Origin: an uncultured Bacteroidota bacterium | GTDB taxonomy: Bacteria > Bacteroidota > Bacteroidia > Chitinophagales > Chitinophagaceae | NCBI GenBank assembly: GCA_903839875.1 | Contig: CAIMDZ010000125.1 | Span: forward strand, 1-56,534 | Length of the DNA: 56,534 nucleotides | Direction: 5' to 3' | Shown: positions 25,187 through 32,971 of the stretch, one piece after another | How the letters are laid out: each line of letters starts with the position of its first letter | Position numbering within the stretch: the stretch's first letter is position 1 | Position numbers and translations under genes: made by a program | The notes under the pieces: generated by a model | Database searches by the model: none | Told to the model about the DNA's origin: nothing | The model's input: only the letters and a program-made list of their open reading frames with translations

Positions 25187-27607
25187 TCAGAAAGGGTAAC
25201 CGATAGATAGATTGACGATCACATTATTGGCGCGCCAGGTGGGGTCGTTGAAATTCATGTCGAAAGACCAACCATAATTTTTAGGAACATACGGTTTTTT
25301 AACAGGAATTGCCACATCGAGGCGGAGGGTAAGAAATGATGCGATATCGAACCGGGCGCCTGCGCCAATATCGGCCGCTATATCCTGGCCAAGCGTATTA
25401 AACGAGAACTCACCACCCTTATAGGCTGTGTCTTTGCGCGCAAGCCAGATGTTACCGGCATCGGCAAATATTGCACCGTTCATTTTTACCGCGCCGGCAA
25501 AAAGCGGGGCAATCGGGAAGCGGTATTCACCGTTCCACTCCAGTTTAATATCACCGGTTCTGTCTATCTGGTTAGTGTTACTCACATTTGTATTGTAATA
25601 GCTGCCGGGTCCCAGTGTGCGTATGCGCCAGCCACGCAGGCTATAAGGTCCCCCTGAAAAATATTGCTTTATATAGGGCAGCGCGGATGACTGTCCATAT
25701 GGTAAGCCAACACCGCCAGTAAAGCGAAACGCAAATACAGAATGCCGCAAAGTAAAGTAGTGCCGGGCATCGAAATCGAATTTGGAATACTGTGCGAATT
25801 TTATTTTGTACAGGTCGTTAAGCGCAACACCCAGTTGGTTGATACCACCCAGTAAGGCTCCCGCTTCCTCCAGCCCTATCTTAACGTAAGAATAATTGAT
25901 ACTCCGCTTTTTAAACATATCATCGAAAGTAAAAGATATGCTTTCACCTTCAATGAAATTCTCGTTGTAACTGTTTTTCAGGTAAGCATTATTCATCAAA
26001 ACAGTATCAAAATGCAGACTTTTATAGGGTACGCTAATAATGTTAACGAAAGCAGGGGAAAGCGACCAAGTTTTGGTTTGTGTCTGGTGCCAGCTATAAG
26101 AAAAGTTACCACTGTTGTTCACGAGTGTGAAATAATCTACCCGGTCAATTACATTCCGGCCTACTCCCATTATGGTATGCGGCAGGTTTGAGTTGTCGAA
26201 GAGGGACGAAGCGATGGGAGCAAGAAATTTTGGAAAATCAATACTGGCATTAATGCCGTAATATTCGGTAAGTACACCGAAATGGCTGAAGAAATCTTTG
26301 CCGACATTGGGTTTGTACGCCAGTTCCACACCGCCATTGACACCTATTGTGAGCTGGTTGGCGCCCTTCATAAAGTTTTTGTCACGGAGGTTAATTCCTA
26401 CGGAATGGCCCAATGCATAAGTGGAGCCGCTGGACAATTCGTAAAGGGTTGAAAAGTCGTAACGCTTTGTAGGATTAAGTAAAATATTATAGTCAATAAT
26501 TCCTTTCATTCTGCGGTTCTCTGTAGCAGTTAACCGGGCATATTGGAATATCCCTAATTCAATAAGTTTGGCCTGTGTTTTATCATAATCCTGTTGAGCG
26601 TAAAAACTGCCCGGGTTTAAGTAAATATGTTCATAAATTACCTTTGGATGAACGTACCTGCGGTGGAATTTAAAATTGATACTGTCGTAGATAATTGCAG
26701 ATAAGGCCCCATCCTTAAGATCGGAAGGGGATTTATAATCAGGATAAACAGTTACTGAGTTGATTTTATATTTTGTAAATGCGGCGGTATCATCCGCAAG
26801 CCTGATATACAGATCAATATCGAGGGTTGCTTTTTTTCTTTTTTTGGGAGCAGAAACAAAATTTACGGCATTTTCAAAAGGGCTTTCCACGTTCCTGAAT
26901 CTTGATTTATCAACTGTGTCAATGAGGAATGAAATATTTTCCTGGTTGAATTTGTAATAACCTTTATTCCGGATAAGATCGGTAAGTCTGCTTCGTTCGT
27001 CAGCGGTAAGCGGGTATGTGAAGTCCCGGCCTTTTCTAAGTATAGTTTCTCCTTGAGCAGATCTGACAATAAGGGCAATTTCGCTGTCATCAATGTAAAA
27101 GTTCACATTATTAATGGCGTAGTCAGGCCCGGTTTTAATATTGTACGTGATATAGGCTTTATGATGTTTGAGTATAAAAGTATCTTTTACGACCGCATAA
27201 TAATATCCCTGGTTGAATAGGGTAGTTTTCATTAACTGGGCAGTCCTGTGCATTAATGAGGTATCTAACACTACCGGGCGTTCGGCGGATTTGGGCAGTG
27301 AAGTATCCGGTTTGTTATGGAATTTGGTATATTTCTTGTTATACCACCATAGTTTTACCGGGGTAGGGAAGGGTAGAATTTCAATGCCATTGGTGTTTGG
27401 TTTCTGAATAATCTGTTTTGTAATTGCGTCTTTGAGTTCCACCCGCCCCGAAATTTTTGCGTCTGAGTTCAGAGTGACCCTGTTTTTGCGGAGGAGGTAT
27501 TGGTTTTTTTCAAGATTTTTTGTGCTGTTACAATCCGACAACAGGAATAAAACCGCGATAAGCAGGATAGTGGCTGATGATTTATTGTCCGTTGATCTTA
27601 TGTTCAT
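25187..27607 (-). CDS. TamL-type outer-membrane assembly lipoprotein (BamA/TamA superfamily)
   Basis: An 806-residue Omp85-superfamily protein. The N-terminus is a lipoprotein signal ending LLSDC (Cys about 26; the Asp at -1 is unusual), and STKNLEKNQYLLRKNRV is the usual TamL opening. POTRA-like repeats fill about 40-370 (TGPDYAINNVNFYI, LTDLIRNKGYYKF). The C-terminal half is a 16-strand beta-barrel with the conserved lid-loop motif SGGPYSLRGWRIRTLGPG (the R-G-W/F region) and a terminal aromatic strand NVIVNLSIGYPF. TamL is thought to work with TamB-like proteins to place outer-membrane proteins or lipids. It is divergent from an RNA methyltransferase. Confidence 0.9.
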   Translation of the reverse strand: MNIRSTDNKSSATILLIAVLFLLSDCNSTKNLEKNQYLLRKNRVTLNSDAKISGRVELKDAITKQIIQKPNTNGIEILPFPTPVKLWWYNKKYTKFHNKPDTSLPKSAERPVVLDTSLMHRTAQLMKTTLFNQGYYYAVVKDTFILKHHKAYITYNIKTGPDYAINNVNFYIDDSEIALIVRSAQGETILRKGRDFTYPLTADERSRLTDLIRNKGYYKFNQENISFLIDTVDKSRFRNVESPFENAVNFVSAPKKRKKATLDIDLYIRLADDTAAFTKYKINSVTVYPDYKSPSDLKDGALSAIIYDSINFKFHRRYVHPKVIYEHIYLNPGSFYAQQDYDKTQAKLIELGIFQYARLTATENRRMKGIIDYNILLNPTKRYDFSTLYELSSGSTYALGHSVGINLRDKNFMKGANQLTIGVNGGVELAYKPNVGKDFFSHFGVLTEYYGINASIDFPKFLAPIASSLFDNSNLPHTIMGVGRNVIDRVDYFTLVNNSGNFSYSWHQTQTKTWSLSPAFVNIISVPYKSLHFDTVLMNNAYLKNSYNENFIEGESISFTFDDMFKKRSINYSYVKIGLEEAGALLGGINQLGVALNDLYKIKFAQYSKFDFDARHYFTLRHSVFAFRFTGGVGLPYGQSSALPYIKQYFSGGPYSLRGWRIRTLGPGSYYNTNVSNTNQIDRTGDIKLEWNGEYRFPIAPLFAGAVKMNGAIFADAGNIWLARKDTAYKGGEFSFNTLGQDIAADIGAGARFDIASFLTLRLDVAIPVKKPYVPKNYGWSFDMNFNDPTWRANNVIVNLSIGYPF

Positions 27608-27689
27608 GTTCCAGGTAGCAACAATTACAGGTTAATATAGTAAACTAAAAAGTGAAAACCTAAAGTATACTAATAAGGTGACATTAGTT

Positions 27690-27697
27690 TAGTTTTG
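27690..27697 (+). promoter_or_regulatory. -7 box of the RNA methyltransferase gene
   Basis: TAGTTTTG is an exact TAnnTTTG match, ending 6 nt before ATG 27704. It rules out the in-frame TTG 27695 as a start and implies a leaderless or very short-leader mRNA. Confidence 0.6.
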
Positions 27698-27703
27698 CAT
27701 TGT

Positions 27704-28444
27704 ATGCTAACGAAAGCGCAAAATAAATACATTCGGTCGTTAACACAGCAAAAATTCCGCAATGAATATAAAGTATTTATAGCTGAAGGAGAAAAGATAG
27801 CTAATGAATGGCTGTCGGCTGACACAAAAATTAACATGATCGTTGCTACCGGTGACTGGGGGCAGGAGCACGGTGCATTGTTATCGAAGCATCCTGAGGC
27901 AACGGTTTGCATGGTACAACAAAGTGAACTTGAATCAATATCAGGTTTGCATACACCAAACCGTGTATTGCTGGTTATTCCGATACCGGAACAAAAGGAA
28001 GTACCTTTTCTGAATGAATGGTACCTGGTACTCGATGAGATACAGGACCCCGGCAATATGGGAACTATAATACGTATAGCCGACTGGTTTGGTATAAAGC
28101 ATATCCTTTGCCAGAAGGGATGTGTGGAAATATATAATCCGAAAGTAGTGCAGAGCGCAATGGGCGGGCATTTGAGAGTAAATATTTATGAAACGGAAGC
28201 CATTGAGTTTCTGAAAAATACCCGGCTGCCGAAATTTGCCGCAACCCTCGACGGGAAAAATGTATATGAAGCAGGCCGACATGAAGCAGGTGTATTAATA
28301 ATCGGTAATGAGTCGAAGGGCATATCGGAAAAAGTAGTATCCTTTGCCGACCAGAGAATAACCATTCCGCGCAGGGGTGGCGCTGAGTCGTTAAATGCTG
28401 GGGTATCGGCGGGGATACTATGTGCATTGTTACTGCCTTGTTAA
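27704..28444 (+). CDS. TrmH/SpoU-family RNA 2'-O-methyltransferase (RlmB-like)
   Basis: A 246-residue SPOUT methyltransferase. The N-terminal substrate-binding domain (SLTQQKFRNEYKVFIAEGEK, residues 10-90, L30e-like) is followed by the knot domain with motif 1 DPGNMGTIIRIADWFG, motif 2 VLIIGNESKGIS, and motif 3 ITIPRRGGAESLNAGVSAGI. This two-domain arrangement fits 23S rRNA Gm methyltransferases such as RlmB and antibiotic-resistance 2'-O-methylases more than TrmH. The exact target nucleotide cannot be deduced. It is divergent from TamL, a neighbourhood I believe is common in Bacteroidota. Confidence 0.88.
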   Translation: MLTKAQNKYIRSLTQQKFRNEYKVFIAEGEKIANEWLSADTKINMIVATGDWGQEHGALLSKHPEATVCMVQQSELESISGLHTPNRVLLVIPIPEQKEVPFLNEWYLVLDEIQDPGNMGTIIRIADWFGIKHILCQKGCVEIYNPKVVQSAMGGHLRVNIYETEAIEFLKNTRLPKFAATLDGKNVYEAGRHEAGVLIIGNESKGISEKVVSFADQRITIPRRGGAESLNAGVSAGILCALLLPC

Positions 28445-28514
28445 ATTAAATTTGGAGGTTGATGATTTTAAACTACTGGCTGTTAAATGCATCTGATAAT
28501 CAACATACCTATAG

Positions 28515-28522
28515 TATATTTG
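28515..28522 (+). promoter_or_regulatory. -7 box of the DUF4476 gene
   Basis: TATATTTG is an exact TAnnTTTG match, only 4 nt before ATG 28527. Transcription should begin at or very near the start codon, predicting a leaderless mRNA. Confidence 0.6.
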
Positions 28523-28526
28523 TTTT

Positions 28527-29309
28527 ATGAAAAGATCAGTCATTATCGTTTTACTCGCCTTTGCAGGCTTTGTGAACTCTCAGGCCCAGTCTATGTTAAA
28601 AGTTCGTTTAGCAGATAACCGACCGATAAATGTTTCGGTAGATGGCCGTTACTTTAACAAGACAGGCACTTCAGTAACTGTGGGCGAGTTGCCCAGGGGC
28701 AGGCACCGCCTGAAAATATTTATTGTCGAACGCGGCCGCCGTGGCCGTGGTCATGAGGATGTGATCTTTGACGGAAAGGTTAAAACTTACGATGGAATGA
28801 TAACATTGTTCTCCTACGATGGTACTAGCCGTGAGATACAAGTGGAAGATCAGGATATCGCTACTTATACCAACAACCATCCGCCGGACAGGCAAGGTGA
28901 GAGGCTTGAAGGGAGTACTCGTTATGGCATTCATAATCCTCCACAAAACTACGAAGCCGATGGACCTGGCAGAAGAAGTTATGATGATAATGCACAGCCG
29001 GCCTCACCTGCGCCAACCGGCACACTGGAAGAAAGCAATATTGAAAAGCTGAAAGCAAAAATAGCCGGAAAGAAAACAGACACTGAAAAAATGAACCTTC
29101 TGAAGGAAGGTCTGAAGGACGAAACCTTTACTACTTTCCAGGTAGGCACTATGATGGAGTGGCTGAGCTTTGAAAGCAGGAAGGTTGAATTTGCGGAATG
29201 GGCTTATACCAAAACGGTGGATAAGGAATTGTTCAGTGACCTGGAAAATAACCTGACCTATAAGAATTACCGCGAGGATCTGGAGAATTTTCTGAAGGTG
29301 CAGAAGTAG
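28527..29309 (+). CDS. Secreted DUF4476-domain protein
   Basis: A 260-residue exported protein. The signal peptide (RSVIIVLLAFAGFVNSQAQS) is followed by a beta-rich region (20-110) with VRLADNRPINVSVDGRYFN and LPRGRHRLKIFIVERG, reminiscent of PEGA-like surface modules. A low-complexity linker (115-165) leads to the C-terminal helical DUF4476 domain (about 168-258: TFTTFQVGTMMEWLSFESRK, then AYTKTVDKELFSDL). DUF4476 proteins are common in Bacteroidota and have no established function. No T9SS sorting domain is present, so a periplasmic or surface location is inferred. Confidence 0.8.
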   Translation: MKRSVIIVLLAFAGFVNSQAQSMLKVRLADNRPINVSVDGRYFNKTGTSVTVGELPRGRHRLKIFIVERGRRGRGHEDVIFDGKVKTYDGMITLFSYDGTSREIQVEDQDIATYTNNHPPDRQGERLEGSTRYGIHNPPQNYEADGPGRRSYDDNAQPASPAPTGTLEESNIEKLKAKIAGKKTDTEKMNLLKEGLKDETFTTFQVGTMMEWLSFESRKVEFAEWAYTKTVDKELFSDLENNLTYKNYREDLENFLKVQK

Positions 29310-29354
29310 TGGGTGGCAGTTCTTGCGCCTCAAACTCGCGCCAGTGTTGGATTT

Positions 29355-29498
29355 TTACTGTTTAATAATTTTAGAAACCGTTCTCCCGCCATCTTCATCA
29401 CACACTACCACAAAATAAACTCCGGCGGGAAGAGTGGAAATATTTAGTTCGGTTTTTAGGGTGTTGCATAAAAAACATTCCCCTAGAGCTTCGCTCGT
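29355..29498 (-). pseudogene. Orphan T9SS type A sorting-domain fragment
   Basis: An open frame between TGA (29499-29501) and TAA (29355-29357) on the minus strand translates to 47 residues. Its last 30 read as the end of a T9SS type A sorting domain: LKTELNISTLPAGVYFVVV, then the Asp-Glu-Asp-Gly turn, then RTVSKIIKQ and stop. There is no start codon and no upstream protein: the next gene (PAP2) begins to read in another frame 75 nt away. This is the surviving tail of a lost secreted-protein gene, and it accounts for most of the 260-nt gap here. Confidence 0.75.
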
Positions 29499-29573
29499 TC
29501 ACTTACGTTCATCCATTCCGCCAACGCACTAGCCTTCACTATAAGATGGATTACGCCATCAAAAAGAATTGGG

Positions 29574-30200
29574 CTATCGAACTTCATTGGACGTGTTTTT
29601 TGATAGAGGCTGATTTTCCGGTGGCTTTTCCAGGCGAAAAAACCGGTTGAATATTTTACCGGTAATGATGCCCACAATGGTTCCTGTAAGGGCGCCGAAT
29701 GCAACATCGAGCGGGAAATGGACGCCAACATAAATCTGTGCATAAGAAATTATTAAAGCCCAAAGAATGGCAACCGGCCAAATCCATTTTACCTGCCTGC
29801 TTAAAGTTAATGCAGTAAAAATACCGAGCGCAAAATGATTGGTGGCATGAACAGAGGGGAAGCCATACTCACCGCCGCAATCAACCATAAGATGCACCAT
29901 ATCTTTAAGCCAGGGGTTATGACAGGGCCTGAGCCTGTGGAAGTAAGGTTTTAATAAACTGGCGCTGACCTGGTCGGAAAGGGCAAAGGTAAGAATGAAC
30001 GCCAGGCACCAGAACAGACCATTGCGCCTGTATTTTGCCGGAATAAAAATAGCAAGGAATAAATACAGCGGCGCCCAGAATACAGGATTACGCAGAAAAG
30101 GTATCATGAAATCAAGTAAGGAATTATGTCCCCGGACATTGATATAATACCAGGCGATGTGGTCCCATTGAACAATTAAATCCCTTGCTTCGTTAAGCAT
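29574..30200 (-). CDS. PAP2-family membrane phosphatase (second copy)
   Basis: A 208-residue membrane phosphatase. Motif 1 is KPYFHRLRPC, motif 2 GFPSVHATNHF (PSxH with His in place of the usual G-H pair), and motif 3 AQIYVGVHFPLDV, with Gln where most family members have Ser-Arg. Six hydrophobic segments are present. It may dephosphorylate undecaprenyl pyrophosphate or a phospholipid; it is not closely similar to the copy at 6062-6718. The start overlaps the end of the SAM methyltransferase gene by 8 bp, so the two form an operon. Confidence 0.85.
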   Translation of the reverse strand: MLNEARDLIVQWDHIAWYYINVRGHNSLLDFMIPFLRNPVFWAPLYLFLAIFIPAKYRRNGLFWCLAFILTFALSDQVSASLLKPYFHRLRPCHNPWLKDMVHLMVDCGGEYGFPSVHATNHFALGIFTALTLSRQVKWIWPVAILWALIISYAQIYVGVHFPLDVAFGALTGTIVGIITGKIFNRFFRLEKPPENQPLSKNTSNEVR

Positions 30201-30927
30201 ATTTCTTTTTAAAGACCATGATCAGCCGCGGCGAATCAACAGGATGATAAGGGACTAACTTGTAATCGCCAAAGGTGCTGATCAATGACATGTCCGTCAG
30301 TTTGAACATTTTAATGAAATCAGACAAAGTGAATGCCGCTAACGTTTCAGTATAATTTCTAAGTTTATTTTCTGCGTCGGTGAAGCTGATCTCTTTGATA
30401 ATATGTTTTCTTTCCAGCTTCCTCTTAATATTAAATGTGCAGCCATCACGTTCGATCGTTTCCTCCGGAACCAGGTTAGCCAGAACATAATCAAAATTGA
30501 GGTAATCAATTACCAGAATACCGTTTACTTTAAGAGATGCAGCGAAAGATTTGGCTGCAAGCAAATGGTCGCGGTCGTGTGCGAAATAACCAAAGCTGGT
30601 AAAAAAATTAAAGGCGTAGTCGAAGTAGTTGATATAAAATGGAAAGCGCATATCCTGCGTAAAAAAATGCAGGTTATCAGATTCGAAGGTCAGTGCAGTG
30701 TCTATACTTTCAATGGATATGTCTATGCCGGTTACGTCAAAGCCATGTTCGGCCAGTTGTTTTGCAAACCGGCCCTCGCCACATGCAATGTCGAGCATGG
30801 AGCAACCCAGCCTGGGTTGTAAGTAATTGAGCAGGTTTTCTACAAATTCCTGCGCTTCGAATTCGTCCCTGTTCTGATACAGTATTTTATAATAATGAGA
30901 GCCGAACCAATTTTTGAACCAATCCAT
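30193..30927 (-). CDS. Class I SAM-dependent methyltransferase
   Basis: A 244-residue methyltransferase with a Rossmann fold. Motif I is MLDIACGEGRFAKQLAEHG with the G-x-G loop, followed by DVTGIDIS (acidic end of strand 2) and the post-motif FFTQDMRFPF. The C-terminal part differs from ubiquinone and menaquinone methyltransferases, and the substrate is unknown. It is translationally coupled to the PAP2 gene by an 8-bp overlap, which hints at a lipid or polyprenyl context. The 90-nt leader contains short repeats; the -7 box is at 31017-31024. Confidence 0.82.
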   Translation of the reverse strand: MDWFKNWFGSHYYKILYQNRDEFEAQEFVENLLNYLQPRLGCSMLDIACGEGRFAKQLAEHGFDVTGIDISIESIDTALTFESDNLHFFTQDMRFPFYINYFDYAFNFFTSFGYFAHDRDHLLAAKSFAASLKVNGILVIDYLNFDYVLANLVPEETIERDGCTFNIKRKLERKHIIKEISFTDAENKLRNYTETLAAFTLSDFIKMFKLTDMSLISTFGDYKLVPYHPVDSPRLIMVFKKKYA

Positions 30928-30934
30928 GTTTTTA

Positions 30935-31024
30935 TAGTCGTAAGTCGTGAGTCGTAAGTCATCCGCCTTCGCTGAAAAAGCTAAAGCGGATAAAAAAGTC
31001 GAAAGTTTCCGAAGTGCAAAGATA
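30935..31024 (-). promoter_or_regulatory. Promoter and repeat-bearing leader of the methyltransferase-PAP2 operon
   Basis: TATCTTTG on the minus strand (31017-31024) is an exact -7 match, about 90 nt from the ATG. Between them lie an imperfect hairpin (ATCCGC at 30961-30966 with GCGGAT at 30986-30991) and direct repeats GTCGTAAGTC / GTCGTGAGTC / GTCGTAAGTC (about 30939-30960). This leader is far longer than those of other genes here, as if repeats had been inserted between promoter and gene. Confidence 0.5.
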
Positions 31025-31171
31025 GCGGATAGAAATTACTAATTGCCCTGTAAATATGTATAAACTTGTTTTTTTAATCTTAATTGTCCCAAATACTTAC
31101 CAGGTAAAGAGGCTGGAAAAAATAATTGTGCGAATAAATCCAGCTATAGAGGAATTGAGCAAGAATAAAAC

Positions 31172-31675
31172 TTAGTTCTTAATTATGTTCTTAGCACATT
31201 TTTGGGCAAAGTCATTCTGATAATCCCAACCTTCTTTATTTTTTTCATTTTCACCAATACCTATATTATCCCAAAATGCTGATGAAATCGCATGGTTGCC
31301 ATAGACGTAATAAAAATGGAATTTGAATAAATGGATAGCATTTTTGCTGATAACCACTGAGTTTTTAGCAAAAATCGCAATTTCTTCGAGGAGGGCGAGA
31401 TATTTTAATTTTTTTTCCGGCGATATTGTTTTCAATTCATTCAGATTAGATGCTAGCTGTTTGTCTTCTGTGTTATTGATACGAACATAACATGCATCGC
31501 AATAATTAAAAATAGCAATAAAATCATCATTATTTGCGAATCGCTGGAATACTGAAATAAGGTTCTGGATGCGATTCATCTTTTGTTGCTTAGTGTAAAC
31601 AATAATGGCTAAAATAGCGGATATTGCTGTACAACCTACAGAAATTAAGGCAATCCATTTTGTATTATCATTCAT
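31172..31675 (-). CDS. Hypothetical membrane-anchored protein
   Basis: I do not recognise this family. The 167-residue product has one N-terminal membrane helix (WIALISVGCTAISAILAIIVY, residues 7-27) followed by basic residues (TKQQKMNR), so the rest is probably cytoplasmic. That rest is helical, with aromatic-rich stretches (FKFHFYYVYGNHAISSAFW) and one cysteine pair near 48-51. It is low in GC compared with its neighbours and stands alone, which could indicate recent acquisition. No catalytic motif is visible. Confidence 0.65.
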   Translation of the reverse strand: MNDNTKWIALISVGCTAISAILAIIVYTKQQKMNRIQNLISVFQRFANNDDFIAIFNYCDACYVRINNTEDKQLASNLNELKTISPEKKLKYLALLEEIAIFAKNSVVISKNAIHLFKFHFYYVYGNHAISSAFWDNIGIGENEKNKEGWDYQNDFAQKCAKNIIKN

Positions 31676-31800
31676 TAATGCAGTATATTTTTCCTAACAA
31701 AATTAAATAAAAATCTCCACTTGTTTTTTTGATTTTTTTATACTTTGGGAATATAAAAGGATAGTATAAAAAACTAAAAAAAGTTGTTCCGAAAATGCGG

Positions 31801-31808
31801 TATATTTG
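31801..31808 (+). promoter_or_regulatory. Promoter of the TPR protein gene
   Basis: TATATTTG is an exact -7 match, 17 nt before ATG 31825, with a TTG about 17 bp upstream (near 31784) as a possible -33 element. The codon at 31795 lies upstream of this box and cannot be the start. Confidence 0.6.
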
Positions 31809-31824
31809 CCGCCCAATTTATTAT

Positions 31825-32472
31825 ATGAATTTCAGACGCATATTAGTTTATTACCGGTTACCTATTGCAGTTGGCTTGATCGCGCTTGGTTTTTTACTTG
31901 GATTTAAGGTTACCTGGTGGGTAGCATGGATACCGTTCCTTGTTGCGGTATTGATGGTGGTGGCTTATTTTATGGTTGGGCCTATGACTTTGATACAGGG
32001 CTATATGGAAGCCGGAGACATGGAAGGCGCAAAAAAGTTATTGGGGAAGGTTAAGTTCCCGAAGTTGCTGTACAAGCCTATTCGTTCTTCTTTTTATATG
32101 TTGCAGGCCAATTTTTCTACAATGGGTGAAGACCTGGATTCTGCAGAGGCTCAGTTGAAACAAGGACTTGCAACCGGTACCGAAAAAGAGTATGAAGGTA
32201 CCGCATATCTGCAACTGGGTGCCATAGCTCAAAAAAAGGGCAATTCAAAGGAGGCGCTTGAAAATTTCAGGAAAGCAGTTCAACTGGGTATACCCGACAA
32301 GGACAACCTTGCTACAGCACATTTACAATTATGCCAGATATATATTCAACGCAGAGATTTCAGGAATGCCAAGATATATTTTAATAAGGCGAAAGCTTGT
32401 AAGCCTACCAATGTCCAGGTTGTTGACCAGATAAAGGAATTATCTAAATATATTGCCAGGATACCCGGCTAG
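31825..32472 (+). CDS. Membrane-anchored TPR protein
   Basis: A 215-residue protein starting MNFRRILVYYRLPIAVG. Two adjacent hydrophobic segments (about 12-28 and 34-55) anchor it, and at least three tetratricopeptide repeats follow. The clearest are the units round GTAYLQLGAIAQKKGNSKEA and NLATAHLQLCQIYIQRRDF, with the canonical W/Y-x-x-L-G ... A ... A-x-x-x-F/Y-x-x-A pattern. TPR proteins scaffold protein complexes; partners are unknown here. The start is fixed by the promoter at 31801-31808. Confidence 0.82.
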   Translation: MNFRRILVYYRLPIAVGLIALGFLLGFKVTWWVAWIPFLVAVLMVVAYFMVGPMTLIQGYMEAGDMEGAKKLLGKVKFPKLLYKPIRSSFYMLQANFSTMGEDLDSAEAQLKQGLATGTEKEYEGTAYLQLGAIAQKKGNSKEALENFRKAVQLGIPDKDNLATAHLQLCQIYIQRRDFRNAKIYFNKAKACKPTNVQVVDQIKELSKYIARIPG

Positions 32473-32971
32473 ATGCACCGTGCTGGAAGCAAAAACTAAA
32501 GGCAGCTCTAAATGAGGATAAATTGCCGGGAACTTCACGCTGTATAAATCTGTGCAAAAGAGTTTCACCACCGCCGATGGCGGGGCAGGCTGCAAAGGCG
32601 CCATTTTATTGTCATTTGATATTATCCTTATTACGTTTTTAAGCTCGCAAAACCCGTAACATTAAATGTACGAATTTATCCCAATCAAAATGTGATAATC
32701 AATATATTAATTGTATTTCGAAAGAAGTGGTTATATAGCTGTTTAATTTCCTATACTAAATTGCGAAAATTGCCAGCGGTTATTATTTTTCGTTCGAAAT
32801 AAGCGACTTGTTAAAATAATTTACTCATTTTTTTTCTCTCTTATCTTTTTTTAGTATGTTTACCACTAATTAGGGAAACTCATTTTATTAATTAAGCAAC
32901 AGCGTATGAAAAATGTTCTTTTACTACTTCACAATTCCACATCTTTTATTAATCTTCAACGGGAAAAAGCT
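32473..32971. other. 500-nt AT-rich intergenic region
   Basis: No gene is seen. A short GC-rich patch with CCGCCGATGGCGGGGCAGG (about 32571-32590) resembles a decayed REP palindrome. A near-consensus -7 box TATGTTTA lies at 32855-32862 and may drive the large repeat protein. ATG 32906 is an alternative start for that gene. Confidence 0.5.
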
